64,000 nt of DNA from an uncultured Cohaesibacter sp. (GCF_963682185.1 NZ_OY821667.1:310001-374000), one strand, 5' to 3'; counted from the first letter of the stretch, positions 1-11,448 are shown. The notes: generated by a model from the sequence alone, not told the origin. Numbers and translations: made by a program.

Positions 1-74
1 CGATGATACGCCTGCCCCGCAACGCTCACCACGTAGCTTCAAATTGGAGGATCATTGGCCTATACGACCCATAA

Positions 75-1469
75 TCACGTCTGGATCACACGACCATAAG
101 CGTCGCGAACCGATTCCGGCATCATTTCCGAAAGGGTCGGATGCGGGAAGATGGTTTCCATCAGCTCTTCTTCAGTGGTCTCAAGCCCCATGGCAACACA
201 GAAGCCCTGAATAAGCTCGGTCACTTCAGCACCAATCATGTGGGCACCGAGCAACTGGCCGGTCTTCTTGTCAAAGATGGTCTTGATCATGCCTTCCGGC
301 TCACCAAGCGCAATGGCCTTGCCGTTGGCGATGAATGGGAAGCGACCAACGCGAACGTCGAGCCCTTTTTCCTTGCAGGCCTGTTCGGTGAGACCAACAG
401 AGGAAACCTGCGGATGGCAATAGGTGCAACCCGGGATCGTGCTCTTGTTCATTGGATGAGGCTTGAGGCCTGCGATTTTCTCAACGCAAATGGTGCCTTC
501 ATGCTCGGCTTTGTGGGCCAGCATCGGAGGACCAGCAACGTCGCCAATCGCATAGACACCTTCAACATTGGTGCGACCATATGCGTCAATCACGATGCAG
601 CCACGATCGGTTTTGATGCCAAGCTTTTCAAGGCCGAGATTCTCGATATTGCCCTGAACGCCGACAGCAGAAATGATACGGTCAGCCTTGATGACTTCGG
701 TCTTGCCACCTTTCTTCTCGATGGTAGCCTCGACATTATTGCCGCCCTTCTTGACGCCCGTCACCTTGGCTTCGGTCAGGATCTTGATACCCTGCTTTTC
801 AAGGGACTTGCGCGCCATACCGGAGATTTCATCATCTTCGACCGGCAGGATCTTCGGCATCATTTCAACGACCGTTACATCAGCACCCATGGTGTTGAAG
901 AAGCTGGCAAATTCGATACCAATCGCGCCGGAGCCAACAACCAGCAGGCTTTTCGGCATGATGTCCGGCTTGAGAGCGTTGAAATAGGTCCAGATCAGTT
1001 TCTGGTCCGGCTCTAGACCCGGCAGAACGCGCGGACGAGCACCGGTCGCCAGAATGATGTGCTTGGCTTTGTAGGTACCAGCATCGTCACCGGAAACAGT
1101 GAGCGAGCCTTTGCCTTCAAGAACAGCTTCACCCTTGATCACGGTGACCTTGTTCTTCTTCATCAGGAAGCCAACGCCTGTGTTCAGCTGCTTGGAAACG
1201 CCACGGGAGCGCTCGACAACCTTCTGCAGGTCAAAGCTTACGCCTTCAGCAGAAAGGCCATAATCCTTGGCATTCTGCATGAAGTGATAGATTTCTGCGG
1301 AACGAAGCAGAGCCTTGGTCGGGATGCAGCCCCAGTTAAGGCAGATGCCACCCAGTTCGTTCTTTTCAACGATTGCCGTTTTGAGACCAAGCTGCGCCGA
1401 GCGAATGGCAGTCACATAACCACCGGGTCCAGAACCGACTATAATTACGTCAAATTCAGTCTGTGCCAT
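75..1469 (-). CDS. lpdA: Dihydrolipoyl dehydrogenase (E3)
   Basis: FAD-dependent E3 subunit, 464 residues, which reoxidises dihydrolipoamide of the 2-oxoacid dehydrogenase complexes using NAD+. The N-terminal FAD-binding motif GSGPGG lies near residue 12, the redox-active disulfide is Cys43/Cys48 in GGICLNWGC, a second Rossmann motif (GSGAIGIEFA) lies mid-protein, and the C-terminal His-Pro-Thr-Leu-Ser-Glu motif completes the active site of the partner subunit. Length is normal for the family. It is the last gene of a minus-strand pdhA-pdhB-pdhC-lpdA cluster, 149 bp after pdhC, so it most likely serves pyruvate dehydrogenase, though E3 can be shared with other complexes. Confidence 0.97.
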   Translation of the reverse strand: MAQTEFDVIIVGSGPGGYVTAIRSAQLGLKTAIVEKNELGGICLNWGCIPTKALLRSAEIYHFMQNAKDYGLSAEGVSFDLQKVVERSRGVSKQLNTGVGFLMKKNKVTVIKGEAVLEGKGSLTVSGDDAGTYKAKHIILATGARPRVLPGLEPDQKLIWTYFNALKPDIMPKSLLVVGSGAIGIEFASFFNTMGADVTVVEMMPKILPVEDDEISGMARKSLEKQGIKILTEAKVTGVKKGGNNVEATIEKKGGKTEVIKADRIISAVGVQGNIENLGLEKLGIKTDRGCIVIDAYGRTNVEGVYAIGDVAGPPMLAHKAEHEGTICVEKIAGLKPHPMNKSTIPGCTYCHPQVSSVGLTEQACKEKGLDVRVGRFPFIANGKAIALGEPEGMIKTIFDKKTGQLLGAHMIGAEVTELIQGFCVAMGLETTEEELMETIFPHPTLSEMMPESVRDAYGRVIQT

Positions 1470-1618
1470 TTTGAAAATTCCTCTAAATCACCTCAGACCC
1501 CTCACCGAACTTGCAGGGCATCCCTCTCTTCCTTGAAAAAAGAAAAGCCGGAAAAACCGATTGTCCGGGAGCCGATCGCGCCATCGGCGCGACCGGAAAA
1601 GTCAGGAGGCCGTCGGGA

Positions 1619-2968
<1,350 letters not shown>

Positions 2969-2980
2969 AATCTCTCTCCT

Positions 2981-4366
2981 TTAAGCGGTGTAGGTGACAG
3001 CTTTAACAGCACCAATCACCTCGGCAACGGTTGGCAGAGCCAGCTTTTCGAGGTTTGACGCGTAAGGCATCGGAACATCCTTGCCGCAAACGCGAGCAAC
3101 CGGTGCGTCCAGATAATCGAACGCCTGATCCATCACGCGGAAAGCAACTTCCGAAGAGGTGGAAGCCTGTGGCCAGCCTTCTTCGACAACAACACAGCGG
3201 CCGGTCTTGATAACCGAACGGATGATTGTTTCAGTGTCCAGAGGACGGATCGTACGCAGGTCGATGACCTCGGCTTCGATACCTTCCTTGGCCAGTTCTT
3301 CAGCTGCATTAAGAGAATGCTGCATGCCCATGCCGAAGGAAACGATGGTTACATCCTTACCCTTACGAGCAACCTTGGCCTTACCAAGAGGAACAGTGAA
3401 ATCATCCATATCCGGCACATCAAAGCTGTGACCATAGAGGATTTCGTTCTCAAGAAAGACAACAGGGTTGTCAGACCGGATTGCAGACTTGATGAGGCCC
3501 TTATAGTCAGCCGCGCTGTAAGGATGCACAACAACAAGGCCAGGAACCTGGCTGTACCATGCGGTATAATCCTGAGAGTGCTGGGCAGCCACGCGGGCAG
3601 CAGCGCCGTTCGGACCACGGAACACGATCGGGTTGTGAATCTGGCCACCAGACATGTAAAGCGTCTTGGCGGACGAGTTGATGATGTGGTCGATTGCCTG
3701 CATGGCGAAGTTGAAGGTCATGAATTCGACGATCGGACGCAGACCAGCCATCGCAGCACCGGCAGCAAGACCAGTAAAGCCATGCTCGGTGATTGGCGTA
3801 TCGATCACGCGGCGCTCACCGAACTCGTCCAGCATGCCCTGAGAAATCTTGTAGGCACCCTGATACTGAGCCACTTCTTCACCCATCAGGAAGACGTCTT
3901 CATCGCGACGCATTTCCTCGACCATGCCGTCACGCAATGCTTCACGAACGGTTTGGGTTTTCATCGGTGTGCCTTCCGGCACTTCCGGCTCTTCTTCAAC
4001 ATCGGGCAACGTTACCGGTGCTTCGGATTTTGGCTCGGCAGGAACCGAAGCCGGTGCAGCTGGCGCTTCTTCAGCAGCCGGAGCGGCATCCGTGGAAACA
4101 TTGTCCAGAGCGGAAGCATCTTCGCCTTCTTCGAGGATCAGGGCGATCAGTTCGTTGACTTTGACACCCTGGGTGCCTTCAGCAACGACGATCTTGCCAA
4201 GAGTGCCCTCTTCGACAGACTCGACTTCCATGGTGGCTTTGTCGGTTTCGATTTCTGCGATCACGTCGCCGATTTCGACCTTGTCACCTTCTTGCTTGAC
4301 CCACTTGGCCAGATTGCCTTCTTCCATGGTTGGGGAGAGGGCCGGCATAAGTACTTTAATTGGCAT
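2981..4366 (-). CDS. pdhB: Pyruvate dehydrogenase E1 beta subunit with N-terminal lipoyl domain
   Basis: Beta subunit of the thiamine-diphosphate-dependent E1 component, 461 residues. Unlike the classical E1-beta of about 330 residues, it carries an extra lipoyl domain at the N-terminus (1-80, Lys43 in [10 protein letters not shown]) and an Ala/Pro/Glu-rich linker to about residue 130. The transketolase-like pyrimidine-binding and C-terminal domains follow ([20 protein letters not shown]). A lipoyl-E1-beta fusion is the usual arrangement in alphaproteobacteria. It lies between pdhA (17 bp) and pdhC (12 bp) on the minus strand. Confidence 0.97.
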   Translation of the reverse strand: MPIKVLMPALSPTMEEGNLAKWVKQEGDKVEIGDVIAEIETDKATMEVESVEEGTLGKIVVAEGTQGVKVNELIALILEEGEDASALDNVSTDAAPAAEEAPAAPASVPAEPKSEAPVTLPDVEEEPEVPEGTPMKTQTVREALRDGMVEEMRRDEDVFLMGEEVAQYQGAYKISQGMLDEFGERRVIDTPITEHGFTGLAAGAAMAGLRPIVEFMTFNFAMQAIDHIINSSAKTLYMSGGQIHNPIVFRGPNGAAARVAAQHSQDYTAWYSQVPGLVVVHPYSAADYKGLIKSAIRSDNPVVFLENEILYGHSFDVPDMDDFTVPLGKAKVARKGKDVTIVSFGMGMQHSLNAAEELAKEGIEAEVIDLRTIRPLDTETIIRSVIKTGRCVVVEEGWPQASTSSEVAFRVMDQAFDYLDAPVARVCGKDVPMPYASNLEKLALPTVAEVIGAVKAVTYTA

Positions 4367-4383
4367 AATTCAATCCCTTCACC

Positions 4384-5427
4384 TTACAGAGGCATATAAA
4401 TATCGGTCCAGAGTTCGGATTCATCCGGCTCAGGATTGGACTGTGCAAAGTCGGCAGCGTTGGAGACGACTGCGCGAATATCCTTATCGATGGACTTCAG
4501 CTCGTCTTCGGTAGCAAAACCACCATCAATCAGACGCTGACGCACCTGCTCAATCGGATCATGCTCATTACGCATTTTCTGCACTTCTTCCTTGGAACGA
4601 TATTTCGCCGGGTCGGACATGGAGTGTCCGCGGTAGCGATAGGTGATCATTTCGAGGATATAAGGCCCCTTGCCTTCGCGTGCCCATTCAATGGCGCGTT
4701 CAGCGGCAGCCATAACAGCGCGCACGTCCATGCCATCAACCTGCTCACCAGGGATGCCGAATGAAATACCGCGCTGGGAAAGATCTGTGTTGGATGAAGA
4801 ACGCTCAACCGAGGTTCCCATGCCATATTTGTTGTTTTCGATCACGTAGATCGCAGGCAGGTTCCACAGCTTCGCCATGTTGAAGCTTTCATAAACCTGA
4901 CCCTGGTTGGATGCGCCGTCGCCCATATAAATAAAGGAGACATTGTCATTGCCACGATACTGGTTGGCAAAAGCAAGGCCGGTGCCGATAGAGACCTGAG
5001 CCCCTACGATGCCGTGACCGCCGAAGAAATTCTTCTCGCGGCTGAACATATGCATCGAGCCGCCTTTACCCTTGGAGTAACCGTCTTTGCGGCCGGTCAA
5101 TTCGGCCATCACCCCTTTGGGGTCCATATCACAGGCCAACATATGCCCATGGTCACGATAAGAGGTTACCACCTGATCGCCGTCCTTGGATGCCATCTGC
5201 ATGCCAACGACCACTGCTTCCTGTCCAATATAAAGGTGACAGAAGCCGCCGATCATGCCCATGCCATAAAGCTGGCCGGCTTTCTCTTCGAAACGGCGGA
5301 TCAAAAGCATTTCACGATATGCGTGAAGTTCCTGATCCTTATCAAATTCTACAATTGTGCGATTAACCGGGGTGCGGGATGCCCCCTTCGCCGCCTTCTT
5401 GGCGGCGCTAGACGCGGATGCTGCCAT
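4384..5427 (-). CDS. pdhA: Pyruvate dehydrogenase E1 alpha subunit
   Basis: Alpha subunit of E1, decarboxylating pyruvate with thiamine diphosphate, 347 residues from the chosen start. The TPP motif is visible (GDGASNQGQVYESFNMA), as are the Arg/His-rich loop YRYRGHSMSDP and the N-terminal RFEEKAGQLYGMG. An in-frame ATG exists ten codons upstream (5457), but AGGGAG sits seven bases before the ATG at 5427, which I prefer. The first 25 residues are Ala/Ser/Lys-rich. It is the first gene of the pdhABC-lpdA cluster; the promoter should lie in the AT-rich 5428-5601 spacer. Confidence 0.96.
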   Translation of the reverse strand: MAASASSAAKKAAKGASRTPVNRTIVEFDKDQELHAYREMLLIRRFEEKAGQLYGMGMIGGFCHLYIGQEAVVVGMQMASKDGDQVVTSYRDHGHMLACDMDPKGVMAELTGRKDGYSKGKGGSMHMFSREKNFFGGHGIVGAQVSIGTGLAFANQYRGNDNVSFIYMGDGASNQGQVYESFNMAKLWNLPAIYVIENNKYGMGTSVERSSSNTDLSQRGISFGIPGEQVDGMDVRAVMAAAERAIEWAREGKGPYILEMITYRYRGHSMSDPAKYRSKEEVQKMRNEHDPIEQVRQRLIDGGFATEDELKSIDKDIRAVVSNAADFAQSNPEPDESELWTDIYMPL

Positions 5428-5601
5428 GTTGCTGCTCCCTAAAGCGTTTCCATGCATGTAAGATAATTTAGGGAGTTCTAATCTGCAATTGAAGATCGCG
5501 CGAGTAATCCACCGAAAAATAATTGTTAACTTATTGATATTTAGTAAGAAAACACATTTAACCAGATTCTAGTTAAAAAAAATCTGTCACCCAAATTTCG
5601 G

Positions 5602-5913
5602 TTAATTATTGAAAATAACGATCTCATTCGGATCAGCGAGATCAAGATAGGCGCGGGCCCGTTCGTCCATCATGTCAGGATCAAGAGTATCCTTACGGAA
5701 CAGGGCGATACGATGTTCGGCGGCTTCACGCTGATACCGCAAGGAGAGCAAATCAGCCTCCAAAGCGTCAGCCTGCACCTTCATACCTGCAAGCGCATAC
5801 ACGCCATAGCCGCCATGCAGCGTATGATACACGAAATAAGCGATGACGAACAGGAAAAAGAAGGGAAGCGCCAACTGGCGCAATACAGAATTTTTTCGTT
5901 GGCGTGTTGCCAT
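5602..5913 (-). CDS. ftsB: Septum formation initiator, FtsB/DivIC family
   Basis: Small bitopic division protein, 103 residues. One membrane segment at about 13-30 (LALPFFFLFVIAYFVYHTL) is followed by a glycine-rich break and a periplasmic coiled coil (VQADALEADLLSLRYQRE), the FtsB layout. FtsB forms a complex with FtsL and FtsQ at the divisome. An in-frame ATG at 5973 would add 20 polar residues ahead of the basic N-terminus, so ATG 5913 (MATRQRKN) is the better start. Its place directly upstream of pdhA matches other alphaproteobacteria, where eno normally lies on its other side; here about 5.6 kb intervenes. Confidence 0.88.
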   Translation of the reverse strand: MATRQRKNSVLRQLALPFFFLFVIAYFVYHTLHGGYGVYALAGMKVQADALEADLLSLRYQREAAEHRIALFRKDTLDPDMMDERARAYLDLADPNEIVIFNN

Positions 5914-6311
5914 ACCGTACACCCTACACAAATCGGTTATCAGGCAGTACGCAAAACCTTTTCTGCCTGACACGGTTTCTATTTAGCCCCCTTAGCGTTA
6001 ACAAACGCTTTCCAAAAACACATCAGACAGGAAATTTGCATATTTTTTTGGTATATAAAAAGTTAATTAATTCAATGGGTTAATAAATTACTTACAAAGA
6101 CGCTCAAACCATCGCTCTCGATTCTTCAAGTGTGTCAAAATGAAGCCACACGCCTTTTTAGGACAGGAATAACAAGCATTTGATCTTGATCATGGGAGAG
6201 GATCAGCCCACAAGTAACAACAGCCTATGCCACAAGAAGAATGACTGAGAGTTTATCGTCTCAAGTGCTTTCAAACTTGCTGACAGCCAAGCCAACGATC
6301 GGGGCCAACAC
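5914..6311. other. Divergent intergenic region between ftsB and ubiD
   Basis: About 400 bp without a convincing gene, strongly AT-rich around 6030-6100. Two inverted repeats are visible: CAGGCAG (5941-5947) with CTGCCTG (5963-5969) in the ftsB leader, and AGCGTT (5994-5999) with AACGCT (6004-6009). It must hold the promoters of both neighbours; I could not assign -35/-10 boxes with confidence. Confidence 0.6.
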
Positions 6312-7814
6312 ATGCATATCCATAGCAGACGCCTTCCTGTTTTTACGGACCTGCGCGATTTCATTAAATTCTGCGAGGAGCAGGGTGAGCTGATCCGCAT
6401 TTCAGAGCCGGTCAGCATGAAGCTTCAGGCAACGGAATTGCAGCGACGCGTCATGACAAAGAACGGCCCTGCCCTGTTGATAGAAAACCCGATCAAATCC
6501 GATGGCACACTCAGCGCCATGCCGGCATTGATCAATCTGTTTGGTACGGTCAAGCGAGTCGCCTGGTCGCTCGGCTGCAACGAAGAGGAACTCATCGCCT
6601 TTGGTGAATTCCTGGCCTATTTGCGCCAGCCTCAACCGCCCGAACGCTCAGAGATTCTTCATGCCATTGGCCCTCTACTCAAGGCAGCCACCAGCCTTAG
6701 AGGCAAAGTACAAAGCCGGGCGCAATGTCAGCAAGTGATCCATACCGGTGAGGATATCGATCTGGACACTCTCCCCATCCAGACCTGCTGGCCTGAAGAG
6801 CCTGCGCCGCTTATTACATGGCCCATTGTCATCACAAAGCCTGCCGCAAGTGACGAAATCAAGAGCTATAACTGGGGTGTCTACCGCATTCAGCAGGCCA
6901 GCAAGAACACGCTTATCATGCGTTGGCTGGAAAATCGCGGCGGAGCGGCACACTTCCGGCAATGGAAAGCGCAAGGGCAAGACATGCCCATCGCCATCGC
7001 TATTGGCAGCGACCCGGCAACGATCATGGGGGCAGTCACCCCCATTCCGGAAACCCTGAGCGAAGCACAATTCTCAGGCCTGTTCCGGGGCAAACCGACT
7101 CAGCTAGTCAAAGCCAAGACCCAGCCGCTGCTCGTGCCAGCCAATGCCGAAATCGTCATCGAGGGCACGGTATCCGCCACAGAAACTCTACCCGAAGGCC
7201 CATACGGCGATCACACAGGCTACTATAATGCCGTGGAGCAGTTCCCCAAGGTGACCGTCACCGGCATCACCCATCGCAAGGATCCGATCTATCTGTCGAC
7301 CTACACAGGCCGCGCACCCGATGAACCCTCAGTTATTTCCGAAGCCCTCAACGATGTCTTCATGCCGCTGGTGCGACAGGCCTTCCCTGAAGTCGTCGAT
7401 TGCTGGCTGCCACCAGAAACGGCCTCCTACCGCGTCGCCGTCATTTCCATTGACAAACGCTACGCCGGACAGGCCCGCCGTGTCATGATGGGCATGTGGT
7501 CGATGCTGCCGCAATTCAACATGACCAAGCTGATCATCATCGTTGATTCTCATATCAATGCCCGCAGCTGGGAAGATGTCATGTGGGCCGTTGCCACCAA
7601 GGCAGACCCTGCCCGCGATCTCTTGCGCGTGGACAACACCCCCATCGACTATCTCGACTTTGCCTCCCCCCTAGAAGGGCTCGGCGGCAAGCTGGGGATT
7701 GACGCAACTGACAAGATCGGGTCGGAAACGAGCCGTGAATGGGGTCGCGAATTGAAAATGGACCCGAAAACCATTCACGAGGTCGACGATCTGGTCGCCA
7801 AGCTCAAACTCTAA
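6312..7814 (+). CDS. ubiD: UbiD family decarboxylase (4-hydroxy-3-polyprenylbenzoate decarboxylase)
   Basis: Prenyl-FMN-dependent decarboxylase, 500 residues, the usual UbiD length. The N-terminus TDLRDFIKFCEEQGEL is typical of the family, as is the catalytic segment PEGPYGDHTGYYN that contributes the conserved acidic residue; the C-terminus SREWGRELKMDP also fits. It probably decarboxylates the 4-hydroxy-3-polyprenylbenzoate intermediate of ubiquinone biosynthesis. It is followed after 26 bp by ubiX, which makes the cofactor, an arrangement consistent with ubiquinone synthesis. UbiD paralogues acting on other aromatic acids exist, so substrate is inferred from the pairing. Confidence 0.93.
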   Translation: MHIHSRRLPVFTDLRDFIKFCEEQGELIRISEPVSMKLQATELQRRVMTKNGPALLIENPIKSDGTLSAMPALINLFGTVKRVAWSLGCNEEELIAFGEFLAYLRQPQPPERSEILHAIGPLLKAATSLRGKVQSRAQCQQVIHTGEDIDLDTLPIQTCWPEEPAPLITWPIVITKPAASDEIKSYNWGVYRIQQASKNTLIMRWLENRGGAAHFRQWKAQGQDMPIAIAIGSDPATIMGAVTPIPETLSEAQFSGLFRGKPTQLVKAKTQPLLVPANAEIVIEGTVSATETLPEGPYGDHTGYYNAVEQFPKVTVTGITHRKDPIYLSTYTGRAPDEPSVISEALNDVFMPLVRQAFPEVVDCWLPPETASYRVAVISIDKRYAGQARRVMMGMWSMLPQFNMTKLIIIVDSHINARSWEDVMWAVATKADPARDLLRVDNTPIDYLDFASPLEGLGGKLGIDATDKIGSETSREWGRELKMDPKTIHEVDDLVAKLKL

Positions 7815-7840
7815 AGCCAGAGGGCAGGACACGCTTCACC

Positions 7841-8425
7841 ATGCAGGACAGAAAAAAGATCGGCCTTGTTGTCACCGGCGCATCCGGCTCGCTTCTGGGC
7901 TTTCACGCCATGAAACTGATGAAAGCACTGAAAGAAAGCGGCCAGCCACTAGAGCTTCATCTGCTCATAACGTCTGGCGGAGAGACGACAGCGAAGCTCG
8001 AACTGACCGAAGGGCAAATCGAAGAGCTCAAGGAATGTGCCGACCATTGCCATGACGATCACAATCTGGCCGCGTCCATCGCTTCCGGCTCCAATCCCCT
8101 TGATGGCCTGCTTTTTGCGCCCTGCTCCATTCGCAGCCTTGCCGCCATTGCCTATTGCCAGACCGACAGGCTATCGATACGAGCGGCAGACGTGATGTTG
8201 AAGGAGCGCCGCAAACTTGTGCTGGCCGTTCGGGAAACCCCGCTGCATCTGGGACACATTCAGGCCATGGAGCAAGTAACCCGCATGGGCGGGATCATAG
8301 CTCCGCCGGTTCCGGCCTTCTATCTCAAACCAGAAAGCATTGACTCCATGCTTGAGCAAAGCGCCGCACGCCTGCTCTCCCAGCTTGATATCGATGCCTC
8401 CTCCGTTTTGCAGCGCTGGAGCTAG
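7841..8425 (+). CDS. ubiX: UbiX flavin prenyltransferase
   Basis: Makes the prenylated FMN cofactor for UbiD from dimethylallyl phosphate and FMN; 194 residues. The N-terminal flavin-binding loop VTGASGS, the SIASGS segment, the APCSIRSLAAIA region and the C-terminal LVLAVRETPLHLGHI are family signatures. The frame stays open upstream into the end of ubiD, but ATG 7841 gives the normal N-terminus (MQDRKKIGLVVTG). It is co-transcribed with ubiD. Confidence 0.94.
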   Translation: MQDRKKIGLVVTGASGSLLGFHAMKLMKALKESGQPLELHLLITSGGETTAKLELTEGQIEELKECADHCHDDHNLAASIASGSNPLDGLLFAPCSIRSLAAIAYCQTDRLSIRAADVMLKERRKLVLAVRETPLHLGHIQAMEQVTRMGGIIAPPVPAFYLKPESIDSMLEQSAARLLSQLDIDASSVLQRWS

Positions 8426-8557
8426 AGAAACAAATCGCAATCAGTACTCCAGATTGCCTCCTCAGGATAAAAACGGAACAAACGCAGCAAGAGACCTGAC
8501 AGACGACACCCCATTGGCTAAAGTCCCATGAGGCAAACGCAATCACAGGGGGATAAA

Positions 8558-8872
8558 ATGCTGCTTTTGCGTTTATTCGGGGTCACACTAGTCGGCTTCT
8601 GGCGACTTATCATCGGCATCATTCTTGGTACGATCCTCTATATCTATTGCTTCCTCTATCAGGAGCAAATTTATACGAGTGTGCATGCCGCATCCCGCAT
8701 TGTTATCGATTGGATCGACCACCAACCCTATATCCTTGCCTATGCCAAATGGTTCGAGCTTCTCAAAATAGACGACAAGCTCGCCTTTGCGCTCTATGTG
8801 CTATTCGGACGCCTCGCCTGGATGCTTATTGAAAGCAGCTGGCATTTCCTCCTTCGCAACAGCACGCGATAA
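8558..8872 (+). CDS. Small membrane protein of unknown function
   Basis: 104 residues, not recognised. A hydrophobic N-terminal segment at about residues 2-28 (VGFWRLIIGIILGTILYIYC) should span the membrane, and a second amphipathic or hydrophobic region lies near the C-terminus (FALYVLFGRLAWMLIE). It is rich in Trp, Tyr and Leu with no catalytic motif. ATG 8558 has an AGGGGG ribosome binding site six bases upstream; an earlier in-frame ATG (8528) lacks one. It lies 132 bp after ubiX on the same strand and could be read through from it. Confidence 0.7.
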   Translation: MLLLRLFGVTLVGFWRLIIGIILGTILYIYCFLYQEQIYTSVHAASRIVIDWIDHQPYILAYAKWFELLKIDDKLAFALYVLFGRLAWMLIESSWHFLLRNSTR

Positions 8873-9286
8873 CCGCAAAACATCACCTATCGGAGAAACC
8901 AGCCGCCCTTGAGCCGCCAATCTCGTTCACGAACACACCGTCGGGCGCTTTCATTGTCTCTCGCCAAGGACTGAAACAAATGGAGGCACGTGATCGCCAC
9001 GAGCCATTATCCTCTTTAAAACAGTACTTTCTTTTGATTATATTTCATACCCAATGAAATTATATCATTTCACTTCCAATGCAATATATTCCAAGAAACA
9101 ACGTGAGATTGCTCTTGAAATAATCACGCTTTTGAGATAAATACACCCACGGTCGGCAGTTCACCAAGGCGTCACTGCTTCTTTGAAGAGCTAAACCTGC
9201 CACCAGAATGACCCGACACTTATCCCCGTGCCGCGTCGCAAGAGTGACCACGACTGACAATGATCGGCACAAGTCGAGGATAAGTC
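8873..9286. other. AT-rich intergenic region
   Basis: About 410 bp with no supported gene. It holds an inverted repeat ATTTCAT (9042-9048) / ATGAAAT (9054-9060), continued by TCATTTCA at 9065-9072, in a very AT-rich stretch that may be promoter or operator for the downstream DUF2087 gene. The short antisense frame around 9060-9272 has no start signal and is rejected. Confidence 0.5.
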
Positions 9287-9853
9287 ATGTCTAAACAAAC
9301 GCTTCCCTTTCAGGTCGACGACATTTCTGCGCTTGCCAAATCCCTTAAAAAGGCAGCCGGACAAGCCAACATTGCACCCAGTCATGTTGAATGGCTCAAT
9401 ATTTTGGCGCGGGCGGCCGGTTATAAGAATTTCCAACATTTCAAAGCCAATCACGCAGCAGAGCAGCGGCTGGCAACACCCTCAAGGCCGCCGGAGACAA
9501 TTGATCATCACTTAATAGAACAAACCTTGCGCCATATAAGCCCTGAAGCAACTTTACTCCGTTGGCCAAGCAGGAAGACGCAAAGAGGCTTGTGCCTCTG
9601 GTGGCTCTGGTCTCTGTTCCCTGCTCACGCCTCGCTCACAGAAGGTGAGGTCAACACCTTGTTGAAGAGCAGGAATAGCTTTGAGGATCACGCGATCCTG
9701 CGCCGTGCTTTGGTGGACCTACAATATCTCACACGCACAGCAAACGGCGCCGAGTATCGACGCAAGGAAATGCCGCCGCCAGCAACGGCCCGCACCTTCA
9801 TACAGCTGATGAAGGCCCGTAAGGAACAGACAGGCACACCATCCAGAACCTGA
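9287..9853 (+). CDS. DUF2087 domain-containing protein
   Basis: 188 residues. Residues about 78-160 match my recollection of the DUF2087 family: LLRWPSRKTQRGLCLWWLW, then TEGEVNTLL, then DHAILRRALVDLQYL and a closing Tyr-Arg-Arg, a winged-helix-like arrangement. The N-terminal 60 residues form an all-alpha region with LARAAGYKNFQHFKA, a motif often fused to this domain. Some relatives are transcription-regulator-like, but no function is established here. The start has GAGG eight bases upstream. It is probably monocistronic or linked to the hydrolase that begins 121 bp downstream. Confidence 0.75.
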   Translation: MSKQTLPFQVDDISALAKSLKKAAGQANIAPSHVEWLNILARAAGYKNFQHFKANHAAEQRLATPSRPPETIDHHLIEQTLRHISPEATLLRWPSRKTQRGLCLWWLWSLFPAHASLTEGEVNTLLKSRNSFEDHAILRRALVDLQYLTRTANGAEYRRKEMPPPATARTFIQLMKARKEQTGTPSRT

Positions 9854-9974
9854 TTGCCCGCCGCCAGTCTGAACGACCGTTCGAATTCCCTTTGAAATCC
9901 ATCGTGGCACATGCAGAGAAATGCCCTGACTTGAAAAAGCTTGGCAAAACTGCCCCACGGGAAAGCGAGATAGT

Positions 9975-10880
9975 ATGCCCGCTTCACTGCACAAAATCAT
10001 GGCTAGGAGCCAGACCATTCATACCAGCAAAGGCCCCATCGAATATGCAAGCAATGGAAGCAGCCAAGCTCCAGCCTGCCTTCTCATTCACGGAGGCATG
10101 GGCGGCATCGACCAAAGCGCCTTACTTGGCATCGCCACGCTTGGTTCGTGCCCCGCAATCAGAACAATCCCCCTATCCCGACCGGGCTATCTTGGCTCAC
10201 CCCTCTCTGGCCGGAAATCTCCAAAAGAACAGGCCGACCTCTTTGCCGGCCTGCTGGATGAATTGCAGATAGACCGTGCGGCGATCATGGCCATATCAGC
10301 AGGAGGCCCATCAGCGATCGAATTTGCGGCGCGATATCAAGACAGATGCGCTGCACTCATACTTGTTTCATGCTGCACCACGCTTTTACCAGTCAAACGA
10401 GCCATTCGTATGAGGCTTGGCCTGATGAGTTTGCTATCGAAGTCCGAGAGAGCGATCGCATGGCTACAAAAGCGCGCCAGACAGGATCCGGCCAAAACGG
10501 CAAGCCGATCCATCTCAGATCCGGCATTGCTAAAGCAGGTAAAAGCCGACACGGAGGCATGGCCCCTAATGCAAGCCCTACAAGACAGTCTCTTTGACAG
10601 GATGCCGCAACGGCTCCCTGGCACCATCAATGACACTCAGCAGTTTAGCAAAGAAAGAGATATTTCCTTTGCTTGCATCCAGTGCCCAACCCTGATCATT
10701 CATGGAGAGAAGGATCCCGTCGTGCCGTTCGACCACGCCTTGATCGCACAACAGGCGATCAAGACTGCCGAGCTTCACCCTCTGAAGAATGCAGAGCATG
10801 TTGCATTATTTACGCATCTCGAAGAGATACGCAGCTTGGTCGGCTCTTTTCTCGAAGCGTATCAAGCAGACAAGACATAG
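9975..10880 (+). CDS. Alpha/beta hydrolase
   Basis: 301-residue alpha/beta-hydrolase-fold protein. Visible are the oxyanion-loop HGGMGG (about residue 39), the nucleophile elbow AISAGGPSA (Ser around 109), a late acid segment IHGEKDPVVPF and the terminal His in NAEHVALF, giving a complete Ser-Asp-His triad. A variable cap domain lies at about 135-215. Substrate is unknown; the closest general class is the small-molecule esterase/lyase hydrolases. An alternative start (MARSQTIH) lies eight codons downstream. Confidence 0.85.
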   Translation: MPASLHKIMARSQTIHTSKGPIEYASNGSSQAPACLLIHGGMGGIDQSALLGIATLGSCPAIRTIPLSRPGYLGSPLSGRKSPKEQADLFAGLLDELQIDRAAIMAISAGGPSAIEFAARYQDRCAALILVSCCTTLLPVKRAIRMRLGLMSLLSKSERAIAWLQKRARQDPAKTASRSISDPALLKQVKADTEAWPLMQALQDSLFDRMPQRLPGTINDTQQFSKERDISFACIQCPTLIIHGEKDPVVPFDHALIAQQAIKTAELHPLKNAEHVALFTHLEEIRSLVGSFLEAYQADKT

Positions 10881-10931
10881 AAATTCCCGGAGCCAACAAG
10901 GCGGCCGTGAACCCTATTTCTGCCCTGCCCG

Positions 10932-11282
10932 TTATTCCGCCGGTAAAGAACTCGTGTTAACTGGCAGGAAGACCGAAGAATTGATCAACTTGCGGACCAC
11001 TGCGAACCAATAGAAGATATAGGCAATGCCGCAGGTAAAAATGCTCAGAATGAACCAGATCACGGCATGGCCTATAATCTGCCCCAGATTAAAGTCGACA
11101 TGCACGCGCGCCAGTTTACCGCCATGCTGATCCACGAGGAATGTCTGGTTCAGCGGTGCTTTTGCCAGATAATAAGGGGCAATAACTGCACCGAAACCCA
11201 AGGTGATAATGCTGAGTATAATCCAGAGAATAATAAGCCCCAGAGCCTCTAACAATTGAAACTCACATTTGAAACCACTCAT
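10932..11282 (-). CDS. Small membrane protein, two or more transmembrane segments
   Basis: 116 residues with two hydrophobic helical regions (LGLIILWIILSIITLGFGAVIAP split across residues 13-36, and IIGHAVIWFILSIFTCGIAYIF around 69-91) separated by a polar loop. The twin IxxWxILSIxT repeats suggest an internal duplication. It resembles the small DUF6693-type alphaproteobacterial membrane proteins, but I am not certain of that family. Convergent with the alpha/beta hydrolase; the downstream gene on its strand is far away, so it stands alone. Confidence 0.75.
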   Translation of the reverse strand: MSGFKCEFQLLEALGLIILWIILSIITLGFGAVIAPYYLAKAPLNQTFLVDQHGGKLARVHVDFNLGQIIGHAVIWFILSIFTCGIAYIFYWFAVVRKLINSSVFLPVNTSSLPAE

Positions 11283-11448
11283 TTATAAAAGTCCTTATAT
11301 TGAAAATCGCTCGCCATCCAAAACAATTAGTCCCCTGAACGGCATCCCCACAACGGTCACTCTAAAGAATTAATCACACATACCCATAATTGCACAACTT
11401 ATAGTAAATGCGAGTTTTACTCAATCAAGTCCCTGCTATTACAAACAA

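Noticed and set aside
6312-8425. ubiD-ubiX as an aromatic-acid degradation pair
   Set aside because: No aromatic catabolism or regulator genes lie nearby; ubiquinone biosynthesis is the simpler reading.
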